From contig LSSJ01000020.1 of assembly GCA_001595785.1 (NCBI GenBank), positions 1-53,015 on the forward strand: a stretch of DNA of 53,015 nucleotides, given 5' to 3'. The notes below the pieces were generated by a model. That model saw nothing but the letters and a program-made list of their open reading frames with translations, had not been told where the DNA came from and ran no database searches. Both the position numbers and the translations under genes were made by a program. Below are positions 16,404-25,573 of this stretch, piece after piece; positions within the stretch are counted from its first letter, which is position 1, and every line of letters begins with the position of its first letter. The DNA comes from Euryarchaeota archaeon SM23-78 (lineage in GTDB: Archaea > Nanobdellota > Nanobdellia > Woesearchaeales > SM23-78).

Positions 16404-17057
16404 TTGTATGCCAAAAACAAAGTTTTTGAGCATTTCATTAAGTCAGAGCCTTGGAAAAAAGCCCATGTTCTTTGGTTTAAAAGAGCAGCTGAAGAGCTTG
16501 AAGACTCAAAAGTCAAGGAGTATGCAGATAAGGATGATTATTTTAAGTACGTTGATAAAGTAATGCAAAGGCTTCATCCTCATAAAATGTTTGAGAGGCA
16601 GAGGACTGCTAAGGCCAGAAGCATATATTTTGAATATGTGTGCAGCATTATATCAAAGCAACCTAACAAATTTGTTAACAAAGACGTTGTTGAGTACTTT
16701 AAGAGCCTTAAGAATAATTACAGGCTTGCGCTAATCACAACTAATACAAGGGAATCTATTGATAAAATCTTTTCTTATACAAAACTAGAAGGCTTGTTCA
16801 ACCTAATAGAGCTCTCATATGAGGATGAAAAAGACGATAAAACAGTTGTTTTTGACAGGTTTATAAGAAACTATGGGAAGCCTGTTGTGTATATCGGCGG
16901 CGACCGAAAAGACAGCTTTGAGTACTGCATGGATAACAGCATACCCTGTATTTTTGCAAACCTGGAAGGAGATGAAGGTTCGGATTATGCAGAGACCGTT
17001 CATACTCTAGAAGAATTAAAGAAAAGTTTAGAAGAAAAAGGGATTAATAATGAGTGA
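16404..17057 (+). CDS. HAD-superfamily protein lacking motif I, possibly truncated
   Basis: HAD-like motif II (ALITTNTRES) and motif IV (VYIGGDRKDSFEYC) are present, but the N-terminal nucleophile motif DxDGT is absent. The only start-like codon before the conserved part is TTG 16404, inside a palindromic repeat; no ATG is available back to the stop at 16353. Either the 5' end was replaced by the repeat, or this is a catalytically dead HAD partner. It overlaps the complete HAD gene downstream by 8 nt, so it is probably translated and may act with it. Confidence 0.6.
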   Translation: MYAKNKVFEHFIKSEPWKKAHVLWFKRAAEELEDSKVKEYADKDDYFKYVDKVMQRLHPHKMFERQRTAKARSIYFEYVCSIISKQPNKFVNKDVVEYFKSLKNNYRLALITTNTRESIDKIFSYTKLEGLFNLIELSYEDEKDDKTVVFDRFIRNYGKPVVYIGGDRKDSFEYCMDNSIPCIFANLEGDEGSDYAETVHTLEELKKSLEEKGINNE

Positions 17058-17766
17058 AAAAATTGTGATGCTTGATTTTGCAGGTACTTTGGTAAAAGCA
17101 CAGATTATTGAAGAAGCTAATGAGTTAAGAGCAAATATTTTGCAAAGAGCTTTTCCAAGCAAAAAAGAGCATTCAGATCCAGAATCCCTATACAAGACTA
17201 ATAGAGTGTTTGTGGAAAAGCTCACTGGCTTAAAAGCAGATTTTGTGATTAGATACAGAAAAAACGACATGGAGTTCATGGATCTAAGTGGTGAAGATGT
17301 GCAGAACCAGATCTCTGCCAATCTGTTTCAAATAGGGATGTATATGGCTGCAAAAAAACACGAACACAAGATTGTTCCGGATGGATTAATAGAGCAATTA
17401 CAAAGAATTAAAAAGCTTGGTTACAAATTAGCTATTATTTCTGGGGTAAGAACAGATATTATATCTGGTATGTTAAAAATCGCAAATATACCTGTTGAGT
17501 TTGATTATATCTATGGACAACCACCCAAGCTTGGGGCTGAGAATCAAGAGGATGATATTGAAGAACTAAAATCCCTTGGCTCAATAGTTTATTCTTTAGG
17601 AGATAAGATGAGTGATTTAGAAAGGGGTAATCTAAAAGCAAGGGGAGCCAAGCTCATCTTTGTAACTTGGGGTCATCCTTCTGGTGGAGAAGAAGAATTT
17701 GCAGATTATGTTGTTAATGAGCCTGAAGAATTAGAGAAGATAATTCATTCTCTTTCCACCCCATAA
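17050..17766 (+). CDS. HAD-superfamily hydrolase
   Basis: A Rossmannoid HAD phosphatase of 238 aa. Motif I is LDFAGTL (nucleophile Asp near residue 9), motif II ISGVRTD and motif IV SLGDKMSDLE. A helical cap of about 90 residues sits between motifs I and II, as in phosphoglycolate phosphatase relatives. Substrate unknown. It overlaps the motif-I-less HAD gene by 8 nt and the convergent pyrE by 22 bp at the 3' end. Confidence 0.85.
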   Translation: MSEKIVMLDFAGTLVKAQIIEEANELRANILQRAFPSKKEHSDPESLYKTNRVFVEKLTGLKADFVIRYRKNDMEFMDLSGEDVQNQISANLFQIGMYMAAKKHEHKIVPDGLIEQLQRIKKLGYKLAIISGVRTDIISGMLKIANIPVEFDYIYGQPPKLGAENQEDDIEELKSLGSIVYSLGDKMSDLERGNLKARGAKLIFVTWGHPSGGEEEFADYVVNEPEELEKIIHSLSTP

Positions 17767-18560
17767 ACCTCCATGTACTCATTAAATATATTATAAGCAA
17801 CCTCATCCATCGGCTGTTTTTTATTATTTATTAGCAAAGGATACTGTGATTCATACAAGTGATTCACAGCTTCTGTGATCCCAAGTATTGAAGTAACAGG
17901 AATATTGGTTTCTTTTACAAAATCACCAATTGCATCCTCTCCTCTTGCTCCTAGTACTATGTGTTCTCTCTTCCAGTTAGCCTGAGCTTTTTTATCTAAT
18001 CCTGAAGGCATTTCAGAATCATAAACAGGACCAACTTGCTCCCTATCAACTCCTACACCTATACCCGCAACCTGGGTTTTGATCCCAGGTATCTGTGATT
18101 CAAGAGTTATTGTTTCAATACTATCTCTCTTTGTAGTCATTGAAGTAGCCACATCATCTACTATGTAAATATTACATCCATCAAAGAGCTTGGCTCCTAC
18201 AAGCCTGCTTTCAGTACCAGAAGCTTCACCATGAGTCTTTTCTTCTTTTCTATCATAGCAACAACCAAGGTTAATTCCATATTCATGAAGCAAAGCAAGA
18301 GTAGTGTCTCCTGCAATTAAACTTGCTTTGTATGAAGGACCAAAAATAATATCTATGTTAGTGCCCTTGTTTATTATATCTACAATCATGCCAGCATATG
18401 CCTTTGCAAGGTCCCATCTATAACTTGCTTTTTCTGCAAATGCACCTGTATTATAAAAATAAGGTGTTGGTCTCCCATCTTTTAGAAAAAGTTTATCTTT
18501 AAAGAATAATGCACCAATATCAGCTGATTGTTTTAAGAATACTTGTTTATATTCCTCCAT
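17745..18560 (-). CDS. pyrE: Orotate phosphoribosyltransferase
   Basis: OPRT joins orotate and PRPP to give OMP in pyrimidine synthesis. The PRPP-binding motif is IYIVDDVATSMTTK, and FGPSYKASLIAG and YDRKEEKTHGE match the family loops. At about 271 residues it is longer than typical archaeal PyrE (about 180 to 200) because of an insert after the PRPP motif (GVGVDREQVGPVYDSEMP), a layout closer to larger bacterial/eukaryal forms. Start chosen at ATG 18560, with GGGGTGG 6-7 nt upstream; GTG 18569 overlaps that SD. A TTTATATAA box lies near 18597-18605. Confidence 0.85.
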   Translation of the reverse strand: MEEYKQVFLKQSADIGALFFKDKLFLKDGRPTPYFYNTGAFAEKASYRWDLAKAYAGMIVDIINKGTNIDIIFGPSYKASLIAGDTTLALLHEYGINLGCCYDRKEEKTHGEASGTESRLVGAKLFDGCNIYIVDDVATSMTTKRDSIETITLESQIPGIKTQVAGIGVGVDREQVGPVYDSEMPSGLDKKAQANWKREHIVLGARGEDAIGDFVKETNIPVTSILGITEAVNHLYESQYPLLINNKKQPMDEVAYNIFNEYMEVYGVERE

Positions 18561-18644
18561 TATATCCACCCCCCCTCGAACAAGGATTTGCTCTTAATTA
18601 TATAAATTTATCTATTATAAAATGGTTACAAACCATGCCAATAA

Positions 18645-18653
18645 CTATATAAA
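18645..18653 (+). promoter_or_regulatory. TATA box of the UbiB-like gene
   Basis: CTATATAAA is centred about 29 nt before ATG 18678 with no SD, giving a leaderless transcript. This supports the ATG over the TTG at 18675. It is divergent from the pyrE promoter. Confidence 0.6.
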
Positions 18654-18677
18654 CCCTGGACCACCTTATATTTCTTG

Positions 18678-20312
18678 ATGTTTAAAATACCCAAGCGTTT
18701 CCGCGGGATTAAGAGGTTTGAGCAGGTTCTGAGGGTAATTACCAAGCACGAGCTAGGCTTTTTTCTAGAGAAATTAAAGCTCAAGAAAAAATCGCTTAGG
18801 CTTAAGAAAAAGAAGACCAGACCTATAGAGTTAAGATTAATATTTGAAGAACTAGGAGGCACTTTTATCAAGCTTGGACAACTCTTAAGCCTAAGACCTG
18901 ACCTTATACCAAAGGAGTATTGCGATGAGCTGAGCAAGCTGCAGGATGATGTTGAGCCTTTTCCTTATGAAGAAGTAGAGCATATTATCAAGGCAGAGCT
19001 TAAAAAACCTGTTAAAAAATTGTTCAAAAAGTTTGATAAAAAGCCAATAGCTGCTGCTAGTATAGGCCAGGTGCACGTTGCACAATTAAAGAACGGAAAA
19101 AAGGTTGCTGTTAAGGTGATGAGACCTGGTATCAAGGCTCTTATAGAAACAGACCTTGAGATTCTTGAATACCTAGCAAGGATTTTTAAGCATAACGTAA
19201 AGCAGAGCATTATTGAGCCTGAGGAAATCTTTGAGGAGTTCAAGCAGTACACCGAGAACGAGCTTGACTATCTAAAAGAAGCATCTAATATTAAAGCATT
19301 TTGTAATAATTTTAAGGATGACAGACAGGTAAAAATTCCAAGAGTGTATGATAGCCTTACGACGTGCAGAGTACTAACCATGGAGTTTGTAGAAGGGGTT
19401 AAGCTCAGAGAAATAATCATGCATCCAAAGAGGTATAAGAGGTTTAATAAGAAAAAAATCTCAGAGTTGATAGTTAACAGTGTTCTAAAACAAATCTTTA
19501 TTCATGGCTTGTTCCATGCAGACCCTCACCCGAGTAATATATTGATAAAGGATAAGACCATCGGCTTCATAGACTTTGGTATTGTTGGAAAAATTAGCAA
19601 GCAACTAAAAGAAAAGATTAGCTTCTTGTTCATAAGCCTTATACATAGAGACCCTGATGACATTGTGAAAGCCTTTATCAACCTTAACCTGGTAAACACA
19701 GGTATTGATACTGAGAGTCTGAAAAAAGACCTGAGTGAAACCCTAGGAAAATACTATAACACTCGTCTTGACAGGATTGACATGACAGAACTCTTTTTTA
19801 AAAGCCTAAGAGTTGCAAAAAAACATAAGATAAAGATTTCAAGGGATTTTGTGCTTTTAGGCAAAGCCTTAGTAACCCTGCAAGGAGTAGGTATTGAGCT
19901 TAACCCAGACTTTAATCTGGTGCAAGAAACCCAGCCCTTTATTAAGAAGCTGGTAAAGCAAAAACACAAACCTTCATATATTCTTAAGAGAATGGCAAGA
20001 GAAACAAAAAGGTTTGCAGAATTTATTCACAGCCTGCCTGAGGATTCTAAAATGGTTTACAAGAACATGGAAAAAGCAGACCTAGCTCTTGAGCAGATAA
20101 ACAAAGACTTACAAGGCCTTACAAAGGAATTAAGGGTTGAGACTTTCAGAGTAATCATGGCAATGATAATAGCATCTCTAATCATAGGAGCAAGCCTTAC
20201 CTATAGAACAGATGCCTGGTTAAGTAACAGCTTAATAGCACTTGCCTTGCTTCTTCTCATCTATGTCTTGTTCACAATAATAAGGGATGGTTTGAGAAAA
20301 AGAAAGCAGTGA
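18678..20312 (+). CDS. UbiB/ABC1/AarF-family atypical kinase
   Basis: The protein kinase-like fold of the UbiB family is clear: the KxGQ motif FIKLGQLLSLRPDLIP, the Ala-rich loop AAASIGQVH, VAVKVMRPG with the ATP lysine, HADPHPSNI (catalytic loop) and DFGIVG (metal). Two C-terminal transmembrane helices (about 490-540) anchor it. Family members support isoprenoid quinone or other prenyl-lipid metabolism as ATPases. Whether this organism makes quinones cannot be told; a role in archaeal isoprenoid lipids is possible. Length 544 aa, usual. Confidence 0.93.
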   Translation: MFKIPKRFRGIKRFEQVLRVITKHELGFFLEKLKLKKKSLRLKKKKTRPIELRLIFEELGGTFIKLGQLLSLRPDLIPKEYCDELSKLQDDVEPFPYEEVEHIIKAELKKPVKKLFKKFDKKPIAAASIGQVHVAQLKNGKKVAVKVMRPGIKALIETDLEILEYLARIFKHNVKQSIIEPEEIFEEFKQYTENELDYLKEASNIKAFCNNFKDDRQVKIPRVYDSLTTCRVLTMEFVEGVKLREIIMHPKRYKRFNKKKISELIVNSVLKQIFIHGLFHADPHPSNILIKDKTIGFIDFGIVGKISKQLKEKISFLFISLIHRDPDDIVKAFINLNLVNTGIDTESLKKDLSETLGKYYNTRLDRIDMTELFFKSLRVAKKHKIKISRDFVLLGKALVTLQGVGIELNPDFNLVQETQPFIKKLVKQKHKPSYILKRMARETKRFAEFIHSLPEDSKMVYKNMEKADLALEQINKDLQGLTKELRVETFRVIMAMIIASLIIGASLTYRTDAWLSNSLIALALLLLIYVLFTIIRDGLRKRKQ

Positions 20313-20313
20313 T

Positions 20314-20841
20314 TTATTTATTATGGGCATATCTTCCTTGATAACCTTTAGGTATAATTAATCCTCCAATATAATCTTGTCTATACACCTCTACTCCTCT
20401 AAAAAAAATTCTCTCAGTTCCTTTAAAATTTGTAATATCTCCTTCACTTTCATCATGATACTTAAAATTACCATCTGTAAATCTTTCAGGTCCTCTAAAA
20501 GGTCTTTCAGGCTTTACCTCTGCTAAGGCTTTTTTTAAGAACTCATAGGTCTTCTTGGAAAACTCTAAATCTCCATGAAACCTAAGAAGCATACCACCAT
20601 TATATGACATGTTCCATACAGGAGCCTCTTTATATCGTATCACTTCTTGGCCAGGAGCATAGTAGTAGCCTGCATAGCTATCAACATACTCAAAATCTCC
20701 TTTAACATAAGGCTGAAATTCCTTAAAACCAGGCCTCTGAGGCTTTATTAATTTCTCTGCTCCTCCTACATACCCATGCTTTCTTGCTCTTAAGATAAAG
20801 TTGGTTAACTCTCCAAGATCAAAGCCAAGCTTAAATGTCAT
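20314..20841 (-). CDS. DUF5680-like protein
   Basis: The 175-residue protein matches the pattern of DUF5680 proteins: FILRARKHGYVGG, then FEYVDSYAGYYYAPGQEVI and PVWNMSYNGG, with a C-terminal helix region and RYAHNK. The function of the family is unknown; the many aromatic and Gly residues suggest a compact beta domain. It is convergent with the UbiB gene (1 nt gap). Confidence 0.75.
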   Translation of the reverse strand: MTFKLGFDLGELTNFILRARKHGYVGGAEKLIKPQRPGFKEFQPYVKGDFEYVDSYAGYYYAPGQEVIRYKEAPVWNMSYNGGMLLRFHGDLEFSKKTYEFLKKALAEVKPERPFRGPERFTDGNFKYHDESEGDITNFKGTERIFFRGVEVYRQDYIGGLIIPKGYQGRYAHNK

Positions 20842-20894
20842 GGCAAACAGGGAAGAAGAAGAGACTTATAAAACTTGTGAGCATTAAATAAAAA

Positions 20895-21095
20895 CTAATA
20901 ATGCCCAGAATTAAGTACCTCTGTTTTCAGGAAAATCTTGTATCCACAATCACATAGAAGAGTTTTGTAGTGGTCATGCTTCCAGAACTCAGGCTTCCAG
21001 CCACCATTACCATTATTACCATTATGTTGTGTTTTACAGAGAGGACAAACCAGTTCTAGGTGTGGTGCTCTGAACATGTGAACCATATTACCCAT
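20895..21095 (-). CDS. Small zinc-finger hypothetical protein
   Basis: The 66-residue frame has CPLC and CDCG separated by about 33 residues that are rich in Asn, Gly, His and Trp; four Cys could bind zinc. A TATA-like ATTTATAAATAA lies about 75-95 nt upstream on the minus strand, shared with the divergent gene at 21286. It lies upstream of the DUF5680 gene. Moderate confidence because it is short. Confidence 0.55.
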   Translation of the reverse strand: MGNMVHMFRAPHLELVCPLCKTQHNGNNGNGGWKPEFWKHDHYKTLLCDCGYKIFLKTEVLNSGHY

Positions 21096-21285
21096 CTTTT
21101 CAGTTTTCCCTTTTCCACTACTGAAAGCGTCTCTTGCTAAAACAAGAGAAAACAGTATAAACTATTATATGGGTTATTTATAAATTTAATGGAAATGTAA
21201 TTCATAATGTAGTATAAAACAACAAATTATTTATATGAAGAATACCAGATAATAAATAACACTTAAAAGCTTAGGGGTGGTTTTT

Positions 21286-21594
21286 ATGGCTAAATTTTTC
21301 AAGGATGTAGTTGACTTCTTAATAGGTTTCTTTATGGGAGAAGGAATTGATAAGATTAAGAAAAAGGTTGATAGCACTATAAAGAATGTTGAAGAAAGAA
21401 TTGAGAAAGCAACCATCAAGGTCATCAAGACATCAATACTTTTCTTGATGATGATTGTGGGATTTATCTTTGTGTTGGTAGGTCTTGCTAATTACCTCAA
21501 TGAGAATGTGTATGCTCTCAGAGACGGACTAGGAACAATAGTAATAGGAGCAGTAATTATTTTACTAGGCTTGTTTGTGAGGGTTATGAAGTAA
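21286..21594 (+). CDS. Small membrane protein
   Basis: The 102-residue protein has a charged amphipathic N-terminal half (KKKVDSTIKNVEERIEKA) and two transmembrane helices (SILFLMMIVGFIFVLVGLA and GTIVIGAVIILLGLFV). ATG 21286 is preferred over GTG 21277, because the GTG is part of the SD-like GGGGTGG 7 nt upstream. It resembles short phage-holin/YtxH-type membrane proteins only in layout. The methyltransferase gene follows after 15 nt. Confidence 0.75.
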   Translation: MAKFFKDVVDFLIGFFMGEGIDKIKKKVDSTIKNVEERIEKATIKVIKTSILFLMMIVGFIFVLVGLANYLNENVYALRDGLGTIVIGAVIILLGLFVRVMK

Positions 21595-21609
21595 ATTCAG
21601 GATAGGACA

Positions 21610-22308
21610 ATGAACTATTACGCAGAAATCTCTCCTTTTTATGATGATATTACGCGTGGCGGATATTATAATTATTCTAGAATATGCTTTGAATTCATGA
21701 AACTAATAAAGGGAAAGAAAATACTTGAGATTGGTATGGGCACTGGTACGCTTACAAAATTACTTTCTAAGAAAGGATTTGAGATAACGGGCATAGATTG
21801 TTCTAAAGCCCTGCTTGATAAAGCAAGAAAAAAACTGAAAAATACAAAAGTTAAGATTATACAAAAGAACATATTAAAATTCAAAAGCAAAGAAAGGTTT
21901 GATAGTGTAATAAGCCAAGCATCTATTTTTGTTGTTATTGACTCAAAAGAAGGACACGTAGTAGAATCCTTTGTAACAAACAAAAAAGATATTTACAAGT
22001 CCTTGAAAAATATTTACCTTCAGTTAAAGAAGGGCGGGCGGTTCATTTTTGACTTCTATCCAGAGCACGATCCCTCTAAAAGATTTTTTTCATTTGGTAA
22101 ATATAGGTATGAATTTGAAATAAAGCAAAAAAACGGTATGTGGGACTTTGTCAAAGTCCATCATATTAAGAAGGGCAAAAAGATTATTGCAACCTCTAAG
22201 GTTCATAAAATAAGGTTACCTGTTGGAAAGTTCAAAAAGATTGCAAAAAAAGTTGGGTTTGCTAAGATTCAAGTGAGATTAAGAAAATATTTAGTTTTAG
22301 AGAAATAA
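21610..22308 (+). CDS. Class I SAM-dependent methyltransferase
   Basis: Motif I ILEIGMGTGTLTKLL, the acidic post-I loop ITGIDCS and a motif IV-like SVISQASIF mark a Rossmann-fold methyltransferase of 232 aa. The C-terminal region is a basic beta-rich segment (KKIIATSKVHKIRLPVGKFK). Substrate unknown. It is probably cotranscribed with the small membrane protein upstream and ends 3 nt from convergent alaS. Confidence 0.88.
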   Translation: MNYYAEISPFYDDITRGGYYNYSRICFEFMKLIKGKKILEIGMGTGTLTKLLSKKGFEITGIDCSKALLDKARKKLKNTKVKIIQKNILKFKSKERFDSVISQASIFVVIDSKEGHVVESFVTNKKDIYKSLKNIYLQLKKGGRFIFDFYPEHDPSKRFFSFGKYRYEFEIKQKNGMWDFVKVHHIKKGKKIIATSKVHKIRLPVGKFKKIAKKVGFAKIQVRLRKYLVLEK

Positions 22309-22311
22309 TAC

Positions 22312-24861
22312 TCACTTCGGTTTCTTCTTATACTCCTCCAACTCTGTAAGAAACCTCTTAACTGTCTTAATAACATGCTCTGGCTGGGTTTTCAGAATAT
22401 CTGCTATTTTCATTAAGATATCTTCTCCTTTATAAGCAACTGTGCTGGTTAACTCCAAACTTTTGGCTCTTAGTTTCTTTTTCTTCTTAACTGCTTTTCT
22501 TGCCTTTTTCCACTTCTCAAACAACTCTTCTACTCTTGCTGGCAACTGATCTATATCTACTTTGAGCATTTTAGCTGTTTGTTTTAAGATTTTATCCTCT
22601 GCTCTTTGGGTCTTAACAGCTGCATTGCCTGCTGTGAACTCAATCCTTACAACACCGTCCTGTATCTTGCTGGTTCTCAGTATCTTGATAAGCTTGACTT
22701 CTCCTGTGAGGTTCAGATGGGTTCCTCCGCATGCCTCTACATCAAGCCCAGCAATAGCCACCACTCTTATCTCTTTGCCAGGCACAGCCCCTCCTTGGTA
22801 CAAGGTAAAGCCATACTTAGCTTCGGCAACGTTTCTCTTCATAAAACTTTTGTAAATAGGAATGTTATTTTTAATTATCTCGTTTGCTCCTTGCTCTATC
22901 TTAGCAACCTCTTCATCTGTTAATGATTCATAATGAGTTATATCTAATCTTGCTTTTTGCATTGACTTGGCTGCTCCTGCCTGCCACACATGATTACCCA
23001 AGATTCTTCTAGCCACTCCGTTAATGATATGAGCTGCTGTGTGATGCTGAGTTAGTTGTAACCTTGTATCAAAGTCTATTTTGCCAACAACCGAGTCGCC
23101 TTGGTTAAAATCAGGTTTTCTCAGAGTAACATGCACAATAGCATTACCCTGTTTAAAAACCTCAACAACTTCTGTCTTATTTAGGAAACCTTTGTCATGC
23201 AACTGGCCACCGCTTGTTGGATAAAATGCTGTTCTGTCAAGAACCACATACCACTCATGAGCTTCCTCAACTATCCTAAACACTTTTGCCTCAAAATCAA
23301 TATAGTCATATGAGTCATAATAAAGGGCTTGGGTAGCAGGAACATCACCTAGAGCTACCTCTTTTTGTTTTTGGGTCTGGGCTTTTTGCTCTGCTTTAGC
23401 ATGCTTCTCAGCTATTAAGGCATAGAAGTTCTCAGGAACCTCAATTTTTATTTTGAGCTTTAAAGCTTCTTCTCTTACCTGCTCTGGGCTAATACCATGG
23501 CTGTCATAGAGCTTAACAAGAACATCAGGTGTTATTTCCTTTTTGCTCTTAAGCAATTGCTCAACAACTTGTTTGCCTTTTCTCTTGTTATGATAATACT
23601 TCTTCTTCTCAACCTCTAATATCTTCTTAACATCATCAAGACCTTTAATCAGTTCTGGATAAATAGGTTTTAGATACTCAGCATGCCACTCACAGATCTC
23701 AGGCATCTCAATCTCCCACCTGAATTTGTCAATGAACTCCATGGCTCTTCTAAAAATAACCCTTAAGTTATAATAGCCGCCAACATTAGAAGGCAAGCCA
23801 CCATCAACAATAGCAAACAACAAAGCCCTGGCATGCTCTGCTACAGAGTAAAGAGCAGTCATAGGTAAAATCTTTTCTTTAAGTTCATAAGCCGTGGTTT
23901 TAAGCTCTTGTGCAATGTCCAGCCATTGCTTATCAATATCATCTGCTTCATCAAGGTTAAGCTTTGAAGCAAGAGGAGCAAACTTCTTGTAAAGCCCTTG
24001 GTCAAACCTTACCTTAAGCTTTTTCTTTAATTTCTCAATAACTAGGGGAAAAGCAGCATCATAAAGCGTGAGGGCTCCTTGGCTGAACCAAGCAACACGC
24101 TCCATGCCAAGACCCATGTCAAGCACTTTCAGAGTAAGCTCCTTATCGCCTTGGTCTGTGTGTTCAAACATCATATAGACCTGGTTAAAGAGCTCAACCC
24201 CTCTGCTAAAGAACTCCATACAAGGACCATAGTTGCCGCCACCAGCCCAAGACTCCTCATGCAAGGTTAGTTCTTGCTTAGGCACACCCACCTCTTTGGT
24301 AATATAATCATAGATATCCTTGAAAAGCTCATCCTGATCCCATTCCTCAGGATTTACAAACACGTGCTGACCAATCATAACAAAGCCTGTGCAATGACTA
24401 CCAGTAACACCCACATTATCAACATCTCCAAAACGAAGACAGAACTGAGGTATCACTAGTTTTTTTGCAGGAGGAGGGCTTTCTCCACTAATAACATAAG
24501 GCTGGAAAGCAGCAATAGAAGCATTGGTGAAATCAATAGTAGGATTCCAGCGAGCAATAACAGGGTAGCGGTGAACTGCTTTATAGCCACGTTTCTCAAA
24601 GAATCTTTTGTAACCAAGCCAGACATCAATAAAGCTGAGCTTCTTCTTAACAGGAGCTCCTCTAAAAATATCAACCCCTCCCATGCACACAGGATCGCCA
24701 CAAGTCTCTTGTTCCTTGTTAACAGCCCAGAACCAGGTGCCACACCTGCACTGCTTTCTTGAGAAACCTTCATCTATCAGCACAGCAGTAGCATAGTACT
24801 TATCAGGATGAGCACTAGCAATGGCTTTAAACTTCATTTTTAGCTCCTTATCTGATAGCAT
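22312..24861 (-). CDS. alaS: Alanyl-tRNA synthetase, archaeal type, lacking the C-Ala glycine-rich end
   Basis: It charges tRNA-Ala. The archaeal N-terminal zinc module is present (CRCGTWFWAVNKEQETCGDPVC region, four Cys). The class II catalytic core has RWNPTIDFTNASIAAFQP and GLGMERVAW. The editing domain has HHTAAHIINGVARR and the CGGTH motif (EACGGTHLNLTGE). The protein ends at 849 aa. After a Lys-rich helix the usual glycine-rich C-Ala/DHHA1 module is absent, replaced by about 45 helical residues ending EEYKKKPK. Archaeal relatives are about 900 residues. It is convergent with the methyltransferase. Confidence 0.96.
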   Translation of the reverse strand: MLSDKELKMKFKAIASAHPDKYYATAVLIDEGFSRKQCRCGTWFWAVNKEQETCGDPVCMGGVDIFRGAPVKKKLSFIDVWLGYKRFFEKRGYKAVHRYPVIARWNPTIDFTNASIAAFQPYVISGESPPPAKKLVIPQFCLRFGDVDNVGVTGSHCTGFVMIGQHVFVNPEEWDQDELFKDIYDYITKEVGVPKQELTLHEESWAGGGNYGPCMEFFSRGVELFNQVYMMFEHTDQGDKELTLKVLDMGLGMERVAWFSQGALTLYDAAFPLVIEKLKKKLKVRFDQGLYKKFAPLASKLNLDEADDIDKQWLDIAQELKTTAYELKEKILPMTALYSVAEHARALLFAIVDGGLPSNVGGYYNLRVIFRRAMEFIDKFRWEIEMPEICEWHAEYLKPIYPELIKGLDDVKKILEVEKKKYYHNKRKGKQVVEQLLKSKKEITPDVLVKLYDSHGISPEQVREEALKLKIKIEVPENFYALIAEKHAKAEQKAQTQKQKEVALGDVPATQALYYDSYDYIDFEAKVFRIVEEAHEWYVVLDRTAFYPTSGGQLHDKGFLNKTEVVEVFKQGNAIVHVTLRKPDFNQGDSVVGKIDFDTRLQLTQHHTAAHIINGVARRILGNHVWQAGAAKSMQKARLDITHYESLTDEEVAKIEQGANEIIKNNIPIYKSFMKRNVAEAKYGFTLYQGGAVPGKEIRVVAIAGLDVEACGGTHLNLTGEVKLIKILRTSKIQDGVVRIEFTAGNAAVKTQRAEDKILKQTAKMLKVDIDQLPARVEELFEKWKKARKAVKKKKKLRAKSLELTSTVAYKGEDILMKIADILKTQPEHVIKTVKRFLTELEEYKKKPK

Positions 24862-24955
24862 GCTAAGAATAAGGGTAGAAAAGGATTATTAAAAGTTTTT
24901 CCATTTAATAAGGTTTTTCGTAAAATTAATAAAGAACTAGGATACTAGCCTTCCT

Positions 24956-25513
24956 ATGCCAAGAAAAATTACTACAGCAGTTATCCAGGAGCAGGCCTTT
25001 GTGGCTCTTTTAACAGCAGCCCTTGAAGTGTATAACAAAGAGACTTTTGGACTTCTTGTTGGCACTGTAAAGGAAGGCAGATACAAGTCCCAGCTTATTA
25101 TAAAAAATGCTCTTACCTATCAGAACGCCACTAGAAAAAAAGGAGAGGTCAGTGTATGGCCTTCCAGAGATGCCAAGATTAGGTATGTCATTAATTATCT
25201 TTCTGGGTGCAAGATTATAGGAGAGTTCCACTCTCACACATACGGTGTTGATTATCTTACTGAACATGACATAAAGGATATGATAGAGGATGGAGAGCGC
25301 TTCTCACTCCTTATCTGCGTTGACCCTGTTGAGGAAAGAGAGGAATGGTATTATGATAAGAAAAAAAAGAGCCTGCACGGAACAGTGAATGATAATTATT
25401 ATATAACCATAAAAGTGTATGCAAGAGAGTATGACAAGAAGGTTGTAAGGAAATTAAAGATTGAGTGCCCTTATATTAAGAAGTTGAATAAAGAGTATGA
25501 GGAGTCTTTATAG
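24956..25513 (+). CDS. JAMM/MPN+ metalloprotease
   Basis: The JAMM signature is complete: Glu29 in KETFGLLVG, then H92-S-H94 in GEFHSHTYGVDYLTEHD with Asp105, Thr replacing the usual Ser. Such zinc enzymes cleave isopeptide bonds to ubiquitin-like modifiers (SAMPs in haloarchaea) or process sulfur carriers. At 185 aa it has a C-terminal extension of about 60 basic residues. Together with the E1-like gene at 8.6 kb it hints at a ubiquitin-like system; no modifier gene is seen here. A hairpin overlaps its stop. Confidence 0.85.
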   Translation: MPRKITTAVIQEQAFVALLTAALEVYNKETFGLLVGTVKEGRYKSQLIIKNALTYQNATRKKGEVSVWPSRDAKIRYVINYLSGCKIIGEFHSHTYGVDYLTEHDIKDMIEDGERFSLLICVDPVEEREEWYYDKKKKSLHGTVNDNYYITIKVYAREYDKKVVRKLKIECPYIKKLNKEYEESL

Positions 25514-25518
25514 ACTCC
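25501..25518. terminator. Hairpin over the JAMM gene stop codon
   Basis: GGAGTCT-TTAT-AGACTCC is a perfect 7-bp stem with a 4-nt loop that includes the TAG stop. An AT-rich stretch follows. It may end or stabilise the transcript. Confidence 0.4.
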
Positions 25519-25543
25519 AAATTTATTTGTTTCTACGCAAAAC

Positions 25544-25553
25544 TTTTTAAATA
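25544..25553 (+). promoter_or_regulatory. TATA box of the membrane-anchored protein gene
   Basis: TTTTTAAATA is centred about 25 nt before ATG 25574, without an SD; leaderless. Confidence 0.55.
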
Positions 25554-25573
25554 CCCTGTTTATCCTTCTGCCC

